Assembly: GCF_024753285.1 (NCBI RefSeq)
Contig: NZ_JANUGW010000008.1
Coordinates: forward strand, 184,594 to 248,593
Direction: 5' to 3'
DNA: 64,000 nt
Origin: Massilia pinisoli
Lineage (GTDB): Bacteria > Pseudomonadota > Gammaproteobacteria > Burkholderiales > Burkholderiaceae_D
This document shows, one piece after another, positions 34,771 to 45,108 of the stretch (positions are counted from its first letter, which is position 1; each line of letters begins with the position of its first letter). The notes beneath the pieces were generated by a model, which saw only the letters and a program-made list of their open reading frames with translations, ran no database searches and was not told the DNA's origin. The translations under genes and the position numbers were made by a program.

Positions 34771-36471
34771 TCAGCCGCCTTTAGCCGCCTGCGCGTTGCG
34801 GCGGATCGTGTCCAGCGTGGCGCCCGGCGTGATCAGGTTGCCGTCGTAGCGCAGCTCGATCAGCGCCGGAAGTTTTTGCGTGCGCGTGAACTCGATGGCG
34901 CGTGCCAGCGCGGGGCCGAAATCGGCCGTCGTTTCGACCGCCTCGCCGTGGCCGCCGTACGCTTTCGCCAGCGCGGCGAAGTCGGGATTGTGCAGCTGCG
35001 TGCCGGACACGCGGCCCGGATATTCGCGCTCCTGGTGCATGCGGATCGTGCCGAACATGCCGTTATTGAAGACCAGGAAGATGACGCCGGCGCCGTACTG
35101 CACGGCGGTCGCCAGCTCCTGGCCCGTCATCATGAATTCGCCGTCGCCGGCGAAACAGACGACAGTGCGCTCGGGCCGCACGATCTTCGCGGCGACGGCG
35201 GACGGCACGCCATATCCCATCGCGCCGCTGGTCGGGGCCAGCTGCGTGCGCATGGCGCCGTAGCGCCAGAAGCGGTGCGCCCACGTCGCGTAGTTGCCGG
35301 CGCCGTTCGTGATGATCGTGTCGCGGGGCAGCGCGGCTTGCAGGTCCTGCACCATCTGCCACAGGTCCAGCGGCGCGCTGCCGTCCTTGAAGATGGCGGG
35401 GCGTTCCTGCCACGCACGCAGATCGGCCTTCGCGTCTTCGACCGTGTGGCGCCACGCCGCTGCATCGACGGGTTCCATCGCCGCGAGCATGCTGGCCGCT
35501 TGCGGTGCACCGCTGGCGATCATCAACTCGGCCTGGTAGACGCTGCCCAGTTCCTCCGGATCCGGGTGGATGTGCACGAGGCGCTGGCGCGGCACGGGCG
35601 ATTCCAGCAGCGAGTAGCCGCTCGTCGTCATCTCGCCCAGCCGGGGCCCGAACGCGATCAGCACGTCGGCCTCTTTGACGCGCGCCGCGAGCTTCGGATT
35701 GATGCCGATGCCGACGTCGCCCACGTAATGCGGGTGGTCGTTGTCCAGCAGGTCCTGGAAGCGGAACGCGCACGCGACGGGTAGGGCGTTCGCCTCCGCG
35801 AACCTCTGCACGTCGACGCACGCTTGGTCTGTCCACGTGCCGCCGCCCAGCAGCAACAACGGTTTCTTCGCCCCGGCCAGCATCGTGCGCAGCTGGTCGA
35901 TCTGCGCGGCGGACGGCGCGCCTTGCGTGGGCTGGTAGCGGCGCGTGTCGGCAACTTCCGCGCGGGCGACGAGCATGTCTTCCGGCAGCGCGAGGACGAC
36001 GGGGCCCGGACGGCCGCTCGTCGCGACCTGGAATGCGCGCGCCATGTATTCGGGGATGCGCTCGGCGCGGTCGATCTGCGCGACCCATTTCGCCATCTGG
36101 CCGTACATGCGGCGGTAGTCGATTTCCTGGAACGCTTCGCGGTCCATGAAGTCCGTGCCGACCTGGCCGATGAACAGGATCATCGGCGTGGAATCCTGGT
36201 ATGCCGTGTGCACGCCGATCGACGCGTTCGTCGCGCCGGGGCCGCGCGTGACGAAGCAGATGCCGGGCTTGCCCGTCAGCTTGCCGTAGGCCTCGGCCAT
36301 GAACGCGGCGCCGCCTTCCTGGCGGTTGATGACGAAGCGGATGTCCGAATCGTGCAGCGCGTCCAGCACGTCGAGATAGCTTTCGCCGGGCACGCCGAAG
36401 GCGGTGTCCACGCCGTGGACCTGGAGCGCATCGACCAGGATCTGGCCGCCGCTGCGGGAAGGGTGCGTCAT
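34771..36471 (-). CDS. Thiamine-diphosphate-dependent enzyme, acetolactate synthase-like
   Basis: 566-residue ThDP enzyme from ATG 36471. The frame stays open 26 codons upstream without support. The N-terminal Pyr domain has the catalytic glutamate in INRQEGGAAFMAEAYG. The middle domain has PLLLLGGGTW. The C-terminal PP domain has the ThDP/metal motif GDGEFMMTGQELATAVQYGAGVIFLVFNN. It belongs with acetolactate synthase, glyoxylate carboligase and related decarboxylases, but there is no small regulatory subunit gene nearby, so it is probably not the biosynthetic IlvB. The true substrate is unknown. Confidence 0.9.
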   Translation of the reverse strand: MTHPSRSGGQILVDALQVHGVDTAFGVPGESYLDVLDALHDSDIRFVINRQEGGAAFMAEAYGKLTGKPGICFVTRGPGATNASIGVHTAYQDSTPMILFIGQVGTDFMDREAFQEIDYRRMYGQMAKWVAQIDRAERIPEYMARAFQVATSGRPGPVVLALPEDMLVARAEVADTRRYQPTQGAPSAAQIDQLRTMLAGAKKPLLLLGGGTWTDQACVDVQRFAEANALPVACAFRFQDLLDNDHPHYVGDVGIGINPKLAARVKEADVLIAFGPRLGEMTTSGYSLLESPVPRQRLVHIHPDPEELGSVYQAELMIASGAPQAASMLAAMEPVDAAAWRHTVEDAKADLRAWQERPAIFKDGSAPLDLWQMVQDLQAALPRDTIITNGAGNYATWAHRFWRYGAMRTQLAPTSGAMGYGVPSAVAAKIVRPERTVVCFAGDGEFMMTGQELATAVQYGAGVIFLVFNNGMFGTIRMHQEREYPGRVSGTQLHNPDFAALAKAYGGHGEAVETTADFGPALARAIEFTRTQKLPALIELRYDGNLITPGATLDTIRRNAQAAKGG

Positions 36472-36580
36472 GGTGAGGTCGTCCTTATCACGATGGAATC
36501 CGGGCATTCTATGCAACTCGTCCAACGCTGGCTTTTCAAATAGCGACACGACCTTTCACAAAAGGCAGCGGCGCATGGAG

Positions 36581-36586
36581 TACAAT
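36581..36586 (+). promoter_or_regulatory. Probable -10 box of the rnpB promoter
   Basis: TACAAT, five of six matches to consensus, lies seven bases before the likely RNA 5' end. A -35 hexamer at ideal spacing is not obvious. Confidence 0.6.
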
Positions 36587-36592
36587 TGCGGC

Positions 36593-36934
36593 CGTGAAGC
36601 AGGCCAGACAGCCGCTGGTCCACGCCGCAAGGTCGTGGGCGGGAGGAAGGTCCGGACTCCACAGAGCGGGGTGACGGTTAACGGCCGTCCGCCGAAAGCC
36701 GGGCGCAAGCCAGGTATAAGGCGAGGAATAGGGCCACAGAGACGAGCGTATTAAGTTACGGTGAAACGCGGTAACCTCCACCTGGAGCAATTCCAAATAG
36801 GCACGCGTTGAGGTTGCTCGCGGAGCGTGCGGGTAGGAAGCTTGAGCGCCGGAGTAATTCGGCGCCTAGAGGAATGGCTGTCATAGCGCCCGCAAGGGCG
36901 TTACACAGAATCCGGCCTATCGGCCTGCTTTACA
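36593..36934 (+). ncRNA. rnpB: RNase P RNA (rnpB), bacterial type A
   Basis: About 340-base catalytic RNA of ribonuclease P that trims the 5' end of tRNA precursors. The P1 helix forms between AAGCAGGCC at 36597-36605 and GGCCTGCTT at 36922-36930. The highly conserved core GGAGGAAGGTCCGGACTCC is present at about 36641-36661. The universal 3' core element ACAGAATCCGGCCTATC precedes the closing P1 strand. The size matches proteobacterial RNase P RNA. Exact ends are approximate. Confidence 0.97.
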
Positions 36935-36965
36935 CATAATTCACGGCCCGGGGAGCTCGACGACG

Positions 36966-38459
<1,494 letters not shown>

Positions 38460-38545
38460 CGCAGGCGCTTGCGCCTCGCGTGCGGCCGTGCGCGTGCGGA
38501 TGAGGCACAATCCGTCGACATCGATACGTTGCGACGGGAGGCGCC

Positions 38546-39049
38546 TTGAAATTCCTGAAGGGTTTCTTTTCGACCGCGCACGCGCTGCTCGGGTTCCTGT
38601 TCGTGCTGGTCTCCGTGCTGATCACGGTGCTGGCCGTGCAGACCGGCTGGAGCGCCGTCGGCGCCGACCCCGACGAGAGCGCCGAGATGGCCATCGAGGC
38701 GATCGGCCTCTTGGCCATCGCCGTCGTGTCGCTGCAGATCGCCCAGACCATCACCGAGGAAGAAGTCGTGCGCGACGCCCACATCAGCGCGCCCACGCGC
38801 GTCCGCCGCTATCTGTCGCGCTTCATGGTGGTCGTCGTGGTCGCGCTGTCGATCGAGGGCCTCGTCGGGACGTTCAAGGCCCTGCATGAGGAACCGGAGC
38901 TGCTGCCGCACGCGGCGTCCGTGCTGATCGCGGCCGGCGTGCTGCTGTCCGGCTGGGGCGTGTTCATCCGCATGAACAAGGCCGCCGAGGACCTGGAGCC
39001 GGAGGCGATGGCGGCCGCGAAGAGCGAGGACGCGAAGGTGGATGAGTAA
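38546..39049 (+). CDS. Integral membrane protein of unknown function
   Basis: 167-residue protein with four hydrophobic stretches at about residues 10-35 (AHALLGFLFVLVSVLITVLAV), 48-68, 88-108 and 125-145, and a charged C-terminus (AAEDLEPEAMAAAKSEDAK). It has no domain I recognise. Acidic residues between the helices (ITEEEVVRD) may be functional. GGGAGG lies before the ATG at suitable spacing. It follows glpK on the same strand by ~86 bases and is convergent with the next gene. Confidence 0.8.
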   Translation: MKFLKGFFSTAHALLGFLFVLVSVLITVLAVQTGWSAVGADPDESAEMAIEAIGLLAIAVVSLQIAQTITEEEVVRDAHISAPTRVRRYLSRFMVVVVVALSIEGLVGTFKALHEEPELLPHAASVLIAAGVLLSGWGVFIRMNKAAEDLEPEAMAAAKSEDAKVDE

Positions 39050-39706
39050 TCAAACGCCGCCGCGCGCCCGCGCGAAACGGCGCAGGGCCGCTGCCTGGGC
39101 GCGGTCCAGGCAGCGGTACGGGATCGGGATCGCGCCACGCAAATACATTAGCAGGACGCCGCGCCGATAGCGGCGTACGCCGCGGATCTCGGCCCAGCTG
39201 CGCACCAGCGTGCCGGCTTGCGTCGTGCGCTCGATGCCGGTGGCGTCGATGCGGAAGGCGCAGTGCGGCATCCGCCGTTTCTTGTACACGAATACGGGCG
39301 TGCCGATGAGCGCAACCCAGGCGCTGACGGCGGCGGGCAGAGACGCGAGCGCGAGGGCGCCGCACGCGAGCAGTGCCGTCCTGGCCCAGCCGGGGCCGAT
39401 CATCCACGCGATGGCGAGGGTCGTCATGGCGAAGGCAAACGGCACGAGCGTCTGCCGCAGACGCTGCGCGGGCGTCATCCGCCGCAACGTCGACGTCAAG
39501 TGATCATGTACGAAGCCGAGGTATTCCGGCAGCGTGTAGACGACGTCGAACCGGGTCGCCGGCGAGGCAGGCGGTAGGGCCGCGTCGCGCCCGTCCGGCG
39601 GGTCGACCGTCAGCGTATGGTCGACCGCATGCCGCGCGGCATGCCGGACGACCTGCATGGCCACTTCCTTGCGGTGCAGCGGGCGCGGATGACCGGCGCC
39701 GAACAT
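39050..39706 (-). CDS. YcxB-like membrane protein, function unknown
   Basis: 218-residue protein. I take the ATG at 39706, six bases after AGGAG. A frame continues upstream to 39787 and a second AAGGAAG-preceded ATG lies a little downstream. Two hydrophobic helices lie near the middle (about residues 95-115 and 118-140). The following part, KKRRMPHCAFRIDATGIERTT and SWAEIRGVRRYRRGVLLMYL, resembles the YcxB-like family, which has a PH-like cytosolic domain after two helices. The stop abuts the convergent membrane-protein gene. Confidence 0.75.
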   Translation of the reverse strand: MFGAGHPRPLHRKEVAMQVVRHAARHAVDHTLTVDPPDGRDAALPPASPATRFDVVYTLPEYLGFVHDHLTSTLRRMTPAQRLRQTLVPFAFAMTTLAIAWMIGPGWARTALLACGALALASLPAAVSAWVALIGTPVFVYKKRRMPHCAFRIDATGIERTTQAGTLVRSWAEIRGVRRYRRGVLLMYLRGAIPIPYRCLDRAQAAALRRFARARGGV

Positions 39707-39852
39707 GGGCGTCTCCTGATCGTGAACGATGCCGGCCATATGGCGGCCCGCGGGCTGATTGCAATACTCATAACAGCGTACGCGCACAAAAAAATTCCTG
39801 GCGTCATCTGCTCAATGTGAAATTGTGAGAGCTTTGCGTTGACTTTCGTCGA

Positions 39853-39858
39853 TATACT
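39853..39858 (+). promoter_or_regulatory. Possible -10 box upstream of the 137-residue orphan
   Basis: TATACT in an AT-rich stretch about 120 bases before the start codon. A TTGACT lies too close upstream to form a normal -35, so the assignment is weak. Confidence 0.35.
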
Positions 39859-39976
39859 GCCGGGTAAGAGTCTTTCCTTTTAATCATCAAGGGTATCCGG
39901 CGCGATACCGTTCCTTTTCCCGATCGCACGGCAGTGGCATACATATGCTGCATCGTCCCGGTTTATCGAGAGTTTT

Positions 39977-40390
39977 ATGTTTGTTGGGCAAATCATCCTT
40001 CCCGAAAATGCCGACTTCGACTGCCTGCTGAACCAGGTGTTGATGTGGTGGCCGGAAGAACTGGTGGGCGACGACGCCGACGCCGGGGCCCGGCAGTCGT
40101 CGGTCGCCCATCTGTACGAAGCGAGCATCGCGCCGCGGGCGATCCAGTCCGCCAGCATGCTGCTCGTGCAGCTCGACTGGGTCCTGTACGGCATCGTCAT
40201 GGAGTTGTCGCGCAAGGTCTCGCGTGTGCGCGTGAAGGACATCCGGCCGCAGCTCATCAAGGACCGGTTCCACGCATTGCTGACTCATATCGCGCTGCCG
40301 CAACTGCTCGGCGAGCGGGACTGGGACGGCTCGTTCGAGCGTGACGAGCTCGTGAATTACTTGCGCGCCGAGGACATGGCGATCGTCTGA
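39977..40390 (+). CDS. Protein of unknown function (orphan)
   Basis: 137-residue protein I do not recognise. It is acidic at the N-terminus (LPENADFDCLLNQVLMWWPEELVGDD), with a Trp-Trp pair and mostly helical periodicity. No signal, membrane segment or metal motif is visible. Coding character is supported by the strong G/C third-position pattern and the amphipathic helices such as IQSASMLLVQLDWVLYGIVME. Upstream is an AT-rich ~270-base stretch without another gene. Confidence 0.7.
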   Translation: MFVGQIILPENADFDCLLNQVLMWWPEELVGDDADAGARQSSVAHLYEASIAPRAIQSASMLLVQLDWVLYGIVMELSRKVSRVRVKDIRPQLIKDRFHALLTHIALPQLLGERDWDGSFERDELVNYLRAEDMAIV

Positions 40391-40594
40391 CCATCATATA
40401 AATGGCTCTCTATCAATAAATATGTCCATTGTGACAATTGGAGAGTTTGTACATACCCATCCGATGGCATGATGCGCGGTCCCGGGCCGGTCCGTATCTG
40501 CCCGCGAAGCAAAACACCACGACAACGACAACAGGCATGCGTCGCAGCGACGTCGAGCATGCGCATGGGCCGCCACGCGGCCACTAGGGATATG

Positions 40595-42241
40595 ATGAAA
40601 AAGACAATGCAAGTGGCCCTGTTGGGCCGGACAGCAATCGGCCTGGCGTGCCTGGCCCTCACCGCGTGCGGTGGCGGCGGTAGCGGCGGTAGCGGTGGTA
40701 GCAGCGGCAGCGGTGGCACGACCACGCCGCCTGTGGCGTCCGTACCTGAAGTCAAGGTCTTGTCCGGCGGCGTCACGCGTTACGCTGCGCAGAACAGCAC
40801 AGTGGCATTTGAAGTACAAATCAAGCCGAGTTTTACGCCAGCAGGCACGCTGTTCGTCAACGCCACCGATAAAGCCGGCGTGATCGGTACGCAGGTCGGT
40901 GTCACGGCAAGCCAGGATGGCAGCTATGTGCTTGCGCTCGAAACGGTCAATGGCACGCCGGCGGGACACTATGCCGGTGACATCACCTTGAAGCTGTGCG
41001 CGGACCAAGCCTGCGCGACACCGCAGGCGGTGCCCTCGGTGACCGTGCCTTATGACGTGACCGTCCTGGCCTACGGCTCGGCTTGGCCGGGCGACAAGCT
41101 GACCCCGCTGACGCCGTGGACCGACGTCGCGGACTGGAATACGTTCCAGGGCAACGCCGGCCATACCGGCTACGTGCCGGTGGAGATCAAGCCTGACCAG
41201 TTGCTGCCGCGCTGGAAGACGGGCGCAGCCAGCCAGGAAACGGTCTCGTTCTACGGTTATGCCGCAACACTGGTGGCTTCGGACGGCATGTTATATGCGT
41301 CGGGGGATAAAGCGCTCAAGGCCCGCAAGGAATACGACGGCACTCTCGCCTGGTCGTACGACCTCAGCGGGTTGCCATATGCTACGGTCAATCCGCCCGC
41401 CGTCGCGAGTGGGACTGTCTACATGGCTGCCGGTGCGCAGGATTCGACCTATATGTTTGCCTTCGACGCCGCAACGGGTGCCGTGCGTTTCAAGGCGCCG
41501 ATGCGCTCTCAGTGGGAACATTATTTGGCACCGGTGGCGCTGGCCGACGCCGTGTATACGAACTCCGGCACGTATGGCGGCCTGTTTGCCTTCACGAACA
41601 CGGGCGAGCAAATGTTCTTCGCCAACGTGGCGGATACATCGATGTGGAGTCCCGCCGCGGACGCAAGCAACCTGTATGTGTACGATGGCGGTCTGAGCGT
41701 GTTCGACCGCAAATCCGGCCAGCTGCAGCTCGCGATCAAGGACGCCAACTTCACCAACTACACGTACCAGATAAACGGCGCGCCGGTATTGGGCGCGGCT
41801 GGCAACGTGTTTGCTGCAAATTATGCGAACGCGTTCTTGAATGGCGGCTCGATGGGTAATGAATTGCTCAAGTTTAATGCTGCCAAAGGCTATGTCGACT
41901 GGCGCGTCAAGGGCAATTATCCATTGACCCCGGCTTACGCCGGCGGTGTCGTGTATGCGCCGAACACGACGCCCTATCGCGTCGAAGCCCGTGCCGAGGC
42001 TGATGGTGCGCTGTTGTGGTCGTGGGTGCCGGGCCAGGCGAGCGAAACTGCATGGAACGGTGAGCCCATCGTTACCAAGAACTTGTTGTTCGTCAGCAGT
42101 AACAAGGCGACTTACGCGGTCGACTTGCGCACGCATAAGGCCGTGTGGAGCTATCCGATGGGAGGCAGGCTGGCGTTGACGCGCAGTGGCATCCTGTACA
42201 TCCAGAACGCGGAAGCGCTGGTCGCGTTCAACGTCAAATAA
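40595..42241 (+). CDS. PQQ-type beta-propeller lipoprotein
   Basis: 548-residue lipoprotein. I choose ATG 40595, with AGGGA five bases upstream. ATG 40592 is adjacent. A signal of about 24 residues ends at the lipobox LTAC, and the anchor Cys is followed by a Gly/Ser-rich spacer. From about residue 190 the protein has repeated WSYDLSGLPYAT, VYMAAGAQDSTYMFAFDAATG and TLVASDGMLYASG blocks, the PQQ-like blades of an eight-bladed propeller. Such proteins act as scaffold or cofactor-independent propellers. The codons are slightly more AT-rich at third positions than those of neighbours. It is convergent with the AAA gene. Confidence 0.85.
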   Translation: MKKTMQVALLGRTAIGLACLALTACGGGGSGGSGGSSGSGGTTTPPVASVPEVKVLSGGVTRYAAQNSTVAFEVQIKPSFTPAGTLFVNATDKAGVIGTQVGVTASQDGSYVLALETVNGTPAGHYAGDITLKLCADQACATPQAVPSVTVPYDVTVLAYGSAWPGDKLTPLTPWTDVADWNTFQGNAGHTGYVPVEIKPDQLLPRWKTGAASQETVSFYGYAATLVASDGMLYASGDKALKARKEYDGTLAWSYDLSGLPYATVNPPAVASGTVYMAAGAQDSTYMFAFDAATGAVRFKAPMRSQWEHYLAPVALADAVYTNSGTYGGLFAFTNTGEQMFFANVADTSMWSPAADASNLYVYDGGLSVFDRKSGQLQLAIKDANFTNYTYQINGAPVLGAAGNVFAANYANAFLNGGSMGNELLKFNAAKGYVDWRVKGNYPLTPAYAGGVVYAPNTTPYRVEARAEADGALLWSWVPGQASETAWNGEPIVTKNLLFVSSNKATYAVDLRTHKAVWSYPMGGRLALTRSGILYIQNAEALVAFNVK

Positions 42242-42251
42242 GCATCCGACA

Positions 42252-42285
42252 CGCGTACCCGGGCTGCTAGGTGCCCCGGTACGCG
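42252..42285. terminator. Hairpin between convergent genes
   Basis: Near-perfect 12-base stem CGCGTACCCGGG / CCCCGGTACGCG with one mismatch and a ten-base loop. It lies in the 45-base gap between the propeller lipoprotein and AAA genes and probably terminates both transcripts. T runs are absent, so efficiency is uncertain. Confidence 0.7.
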
Positions 42286-42286
42286 C

Positions 42287-43237
42287 TCAGAACCCGATCC
42301 GCCCCTTGCCCGGCGTCGCCTTGAGCCGGATATCGTCCACGTTGACGTGCGCCCGCCCGTCCGCGACGGCATAGCCGAGCCCGTCCAGCAAGGTCTTGCG
42401 CAAGTCGCGCGGCGACACGCCCGCGAGCCTGTCCAGCACGACGTCGCCCAGGCCCGGATCGAATGCGGTGAGGTTCAGCTCGCGCAGCAGGCCCGCATAC
42501 ATGCGCTGGGCGATCCCGGCCGCCTGTTCCGGCGTCGGCGCCGGCACTTCATAGACGGCCATCCGGTTCAGCAGCGGGTGTGGAATGCCTTCCGTGGAAT
42601 TGGCCGTCAGCACCCAGAAGATTTGCGACGCGTCGATGTCGACGTCGATGAATTCGTCGCGGAACGCGCTCGCCGTTTCCGGCTCCAGTAATTGATACAG
42701 CGCCGCGAGCGGGTCGGATTGCGAGGAGCCCGTCGCCTTTTCCACCTCGTCCAGCACGATCACCGGGTTCGCGAACTGCCCGCGCACGAGGCGCTCGGCC
42801 ACCTTGCCGCACTTCGCGCCGCGCCAGCTGGCCGAGCTCCCGGTGATGACAAAGCCGGCCGACAGCGCGTTCATGCTGATCAGTTCGCAGTCCGTCTGCA
42901 TCACTTTCGCCAGGCGCTTGGCGAAGTGCGTCTTGCCCACGCCCGGGCCGCCCAGCAGCAGGATCGGCATGACGTTGAAGCCTTTGTCACCGGCATGGGC
43001 GAGGCGCAGATAGCGCGCCAGGTCGTCCAGGACCTCGTCGAAATTGGGACATTCCTCGAACAGCGGGTCGAGCGCGTCGACGGAAGAGGGCGTGGTGACG
43101 AAACGTTCGGCCCCGGTCTCGAGCATGCGTTCGTAGAACGCTTCGAGTTCGGGCGAACGTCCGCGGCTGCGGTCGAGCGCGCCCTGGACCTCGTTGAGAT
43201 CATAGACGGCGCGGCTCCGGGCCAGTGTGATGCTCAT
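42287..43237 (-). CDS. Lon-like AAA+ ATPase without protease domain
   Basis: 316-residue single-domain AAA+ protein. Walker A GGPGVGKT is at residues 96-103, Walker B IVLDE at 160-164, sensor 1 in VLTANSTE (N213), and a sensor-2-like arginine in SPRDLRKTL. Between Walker B and sensor 1 the EKATGSSQSDPLAALYQLLEPE block resembles the Lon ATPase. No Lon N-domain or Ser-Lys protease domain is present, so it is a Lon-type ATPase that has lost or never had peptidase function. It is probably a remodelling or chaperone ATPase. Its client is unknown. It faces the dcw cluster across a ~470-base region. Confidence 0.86.
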   Translation of the reverse strand: MSITLARSRAVYDLNEVQGALDRSRGRSPELEAFYERMLETGAERFVTTPSSVDALDPLFEECPNFDEVLDDLARYLRLAHAGDKGFNVMPILLLGGPGVGKTHFAKRLAKVMQTDCELISMNALSAGFVITGSSASWRGAKCGKVAERLVRGQFANPVIVLDEVEKATGSSQSDPLAALYQLLEPETASAFRDEFIDVDIDASQIFWVLTANSTEGIPHPLLNRMAVYEVPAPTPEQAAGIAQRMYAGLLRELNLTAFDPGLGDVVLDRLAGVSPRDLRKTLLDGLGYAVADGRAHVNVDDIRLKATPGKGRIGF

Positions 43238-43582
43238 GGCAATCTCCTGCGCGGTAGTACGGACTCACTTATCATACGGGGCTCCCCACGCCGCCAAGCG
43301 AATCGGAAACGGCTGGGTAGACGCCTTGCGTTTATCCTAACCCGCCCCGCATCGATCCGCAATTTTGACCCATCCGCAGCGTCTGTTTTCCGCCGACCGA
43401 CCGGCGGTTAAAAGTTGTTCTTGATCAATGGTAAAACACATGTGTGCAGATGAGGTAGCACATGCATTGTTTAACCTAAGTGCCTAATTTTGCTCAACAT
43501 TTTTACTTGAGGTTCCGTCAAGTAAGTTCGCTAAGTCATTGGTTTCATTGGCAATTTTCGCGTTTTCTAAACGTGAATTCGC
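43238..43582. other. Long intergenic region upstream of mraZ (left part)
   Basis: About 345 bases with no supportable gene. It becomes AT-rich after 43410. It holds a GC hairpin CCGCCG / CGGCGG at 43390-43407, a perfect ten-base palindrome ACACATGTGT at 43436-43445, and a perfect 8-base inverted repeat TTACTTGA / TCAAGTAA at 43503-43525. These could be regulator sites for the divergent AAA gene or the dcw cluster. Confidence 0.6.
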
Positions 43583-43611
43583 TTGACCACAGACAACGCT
43601 TCCTCTAAAGT
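43583..43611 (+). promoter_or_regulatory. Probable mraZ (dcw cluster) promoter
   Basis: TTGACC at 43583-43588, a 17-base spacer and TAAAGT at 43606-43611. The spacing is ideal and the -35 is a good sigma-70 match. The -10 box touches the first MraZ-type box, as expected for an autorepressed promoter. Confidence 0.65.
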
Positions 43612-43645
43612 GGGAAACGGTGGCAAAAAGTGTAGTTTTGTGGGG
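43611..43645 (+). promoter_or_regulatory. MraZ-box array (four pentamers, ten-base period)
   Basis: Pentamers TGGGA, TGGCA, TGTAG and TGGGG start at 43611, 43621, 43631 and 43641, each separated by five bases. This matches the known MraZ operator form of repeated TGGGN boxes on one helix face. Two of the four are perfect TGGGN. It overlaps or follows the -10 of the dcw promoter. Confidence 0.85.
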
Positions 43646-43709
43646 GATCGGTGAATCTCCCGGCGCCTAAAAACAACCAGACTGATAACTCTCCAAAACT
43701 AGGTACAAC

Positions 43710-44138
43710 GTGTTTCAGGGCGCGTCAGCGATTAATCTCGATGCAAAAGGACGGCTGTCAATACCGGCCAAGCATCGTGACGCCTTGATGCAGCAATGCG
43801 AAGGCCGTATGACGCTCACGAAACACCCGCATGGTTGCCTGTTGTTCTTCCCGCGCCCGGTGTGGGAAGAACACCGCGAACAGATCGCCGTCTGGCCGAT
43901 GTCGGCACGGGCGTGGCAACGCATTTTCCTGGGGAACGCCTGCGATGTCGAGATGGACAGCGCGGGCCGGGTGCTCATTTCGCCCGAGCTGCGCAACGCG
44001 GTTGGATTGGAGAAGGAAGTGATGATGCTCGGGATGGGGACCCATTTCGAGATCTGGGACGCCGCCAAGCTGGCAGCCGACGAGGCCCTGGCCGTCGCGG
44101 GTGGCATGCCCGACGTCCTTTCCAATTTCTCCTTCTAA
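43710..44138 (+). CDS. mraZ: Transcriptional regulator MraZ
   Basis: 142-residue DNA-binding protein starting at GTG 43710. It has two SpoVT/AbrB-type repeats, each with the [14 protein letters not shown] and [14 protein letters not shown] motif, and a C-terminal helix ([12 protein letters not shown]). MraZ forms a ring-shaped oligomer and represses the dcw cluster by binding direct repeats upstream of its own gene, which are present at 43611-43645. It is the first gene of the cluster, and rsmH starts seven bases after its stop. Confidence 0.96.
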   Translation: MFQGASAINLDAKGRLSIPAKHRDALMQQCEGRMTLTKHPHGCLLFFPRPVWEEHREQIAVWPMSARAWQRIFLGNACDVEMDSAGRVLISPELRNAVGLEKEVMMLGMGTHFEIWDAAKLAADEALAVAGGMPDVLSNFSF

Positions 44139-44145
44139 GGCGCCG

Positions 44146-45108
44146 ATGAACGTGACTCAGCCGGTGCCCGGTTTGCAGCATCGTACGGTGCTGTTGGATG
44201 AAGCAGTCGACGCGCTTGCCCTCGAAGGCCCGCGCGCCGCAGGGATTTATATCGACGGTACGTTCGGCCGCGGCGGTCACAGCCGGCTGATCCTGTCGAA
44301 GCTGGCGCCCGAGGGCCGCCTGATCGGCTTCGACAAGGATCCCCAGGCGATCGCGACGGCCGAACAGATGAACGATCCGCGCTTTTCGATCGTCCACGAC
44401 AGCTTCGCGACGATGCGCGAAGCGTTGGCGGCACGGGGCGTGCACCAGGTCGACGGCATCCTGCTGGACCTGGGCATCTCCTCGCCCCAGGTCGACGACG
44501 CGAGCCGCGGTTTCAGCTTCCGCAACGACGGTCCCCTGGACATGCGGATGGATACGACACGGGGCATTTCCGCAGCCGCCTGGCTGGCGGAGGTGCCGGA
44601 GAAACAACTGGAAAAGGTGATTCGCGATTATGGGGAAGAACGGTTTGCTTTTCAGATTGCAAAGGCGATTGTTGCTCGCCGGGCAGTCGAGCCAATTTCA
44701 AGCACACGACAGCTTGCCGCAATCGTGGCAAACGCGGTCAAAACCCGGGAGAAAGGCAAGGATCCGGCAACCCGCACCTTTCAGGCTGTCCGGATTTTCA
44801 TCAATCAAGAGCTTGAGGACCTTGAAACAGGTCTGAACGCCGCCTTCGAACTGCTCAAGCCCGGCGCTCGCCTGTCGGTGATCAGCTTCCACTCGCTGGA
44901 AGACCGCATGGTCAAGCAGTTCCTGGCGTCCAAGGCCAAGGTCGAGCAACCGGATCGCCGGCTGCCGATCCGCGCCGTCGATTTGCCCCAGCCCTTGATG
45001 AAGTTGATCAGCAAGACCAAGCCCTCCGACGTCGAAGTCGAAGCCAATCCGCGCGCCCGCTCGGCGGTGCTGCGCGTTGCCGAGCGGCTGCCCGGAGGTG
45101 CCGCATGA
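44146..45108 (+). CDS. rsmH: 16S rRNA (cytosine-1402-N4)-methyltransferase RsmH
   Basis: 320-residue SAM-dependent methyltransferase (formerly MraW) that modifies C1402 in the ribosomal P site. The start is ATG 44146 after TAAGG. The SAM-binding motif is [13 protein letters not shown] helical insert domain follows [18 protein letters not shown]. The conserved [16 protein letters not shown] lies near residue 255, followed by the substrate loop. It overlaps ftsL by four bases. Confidence 0.97.
   Translation: MNVTQPVPGLQHRTVLLDEAVDALALEGPRAAGIYIDGTFGRGGHSRLILSKLAPEGRLIGFDKDPQAIATAEQMNDPRFSIVHDSFATMREALAARGVHQVDGILLDLGISSPQVDDASRGFSFRNDGPLDMRMDTTRGISAAAWLAEVPEKQLEKVIRDYGEERFAFQIAKAIVARRAVEPISSTRQLAAIVANAVKTREKGKDPATRTFQAVRIFINQELEDLETGLNAAFELLKPGARLSVISFHSLEDRMVKQFLASKAKVEQPDRRLPIRAVDLPQPLMKLISKTKPSDVEVEANPRARSAVLRVAERLPGGAA

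Noticed and set aside
34771..36471. Biosynthetic acetolactate synthase IlvB
   Set aside because: No regulatory small subunit or other ilv gene is adjacent, and the sequence context fits a diverged ThDP enzyme better.
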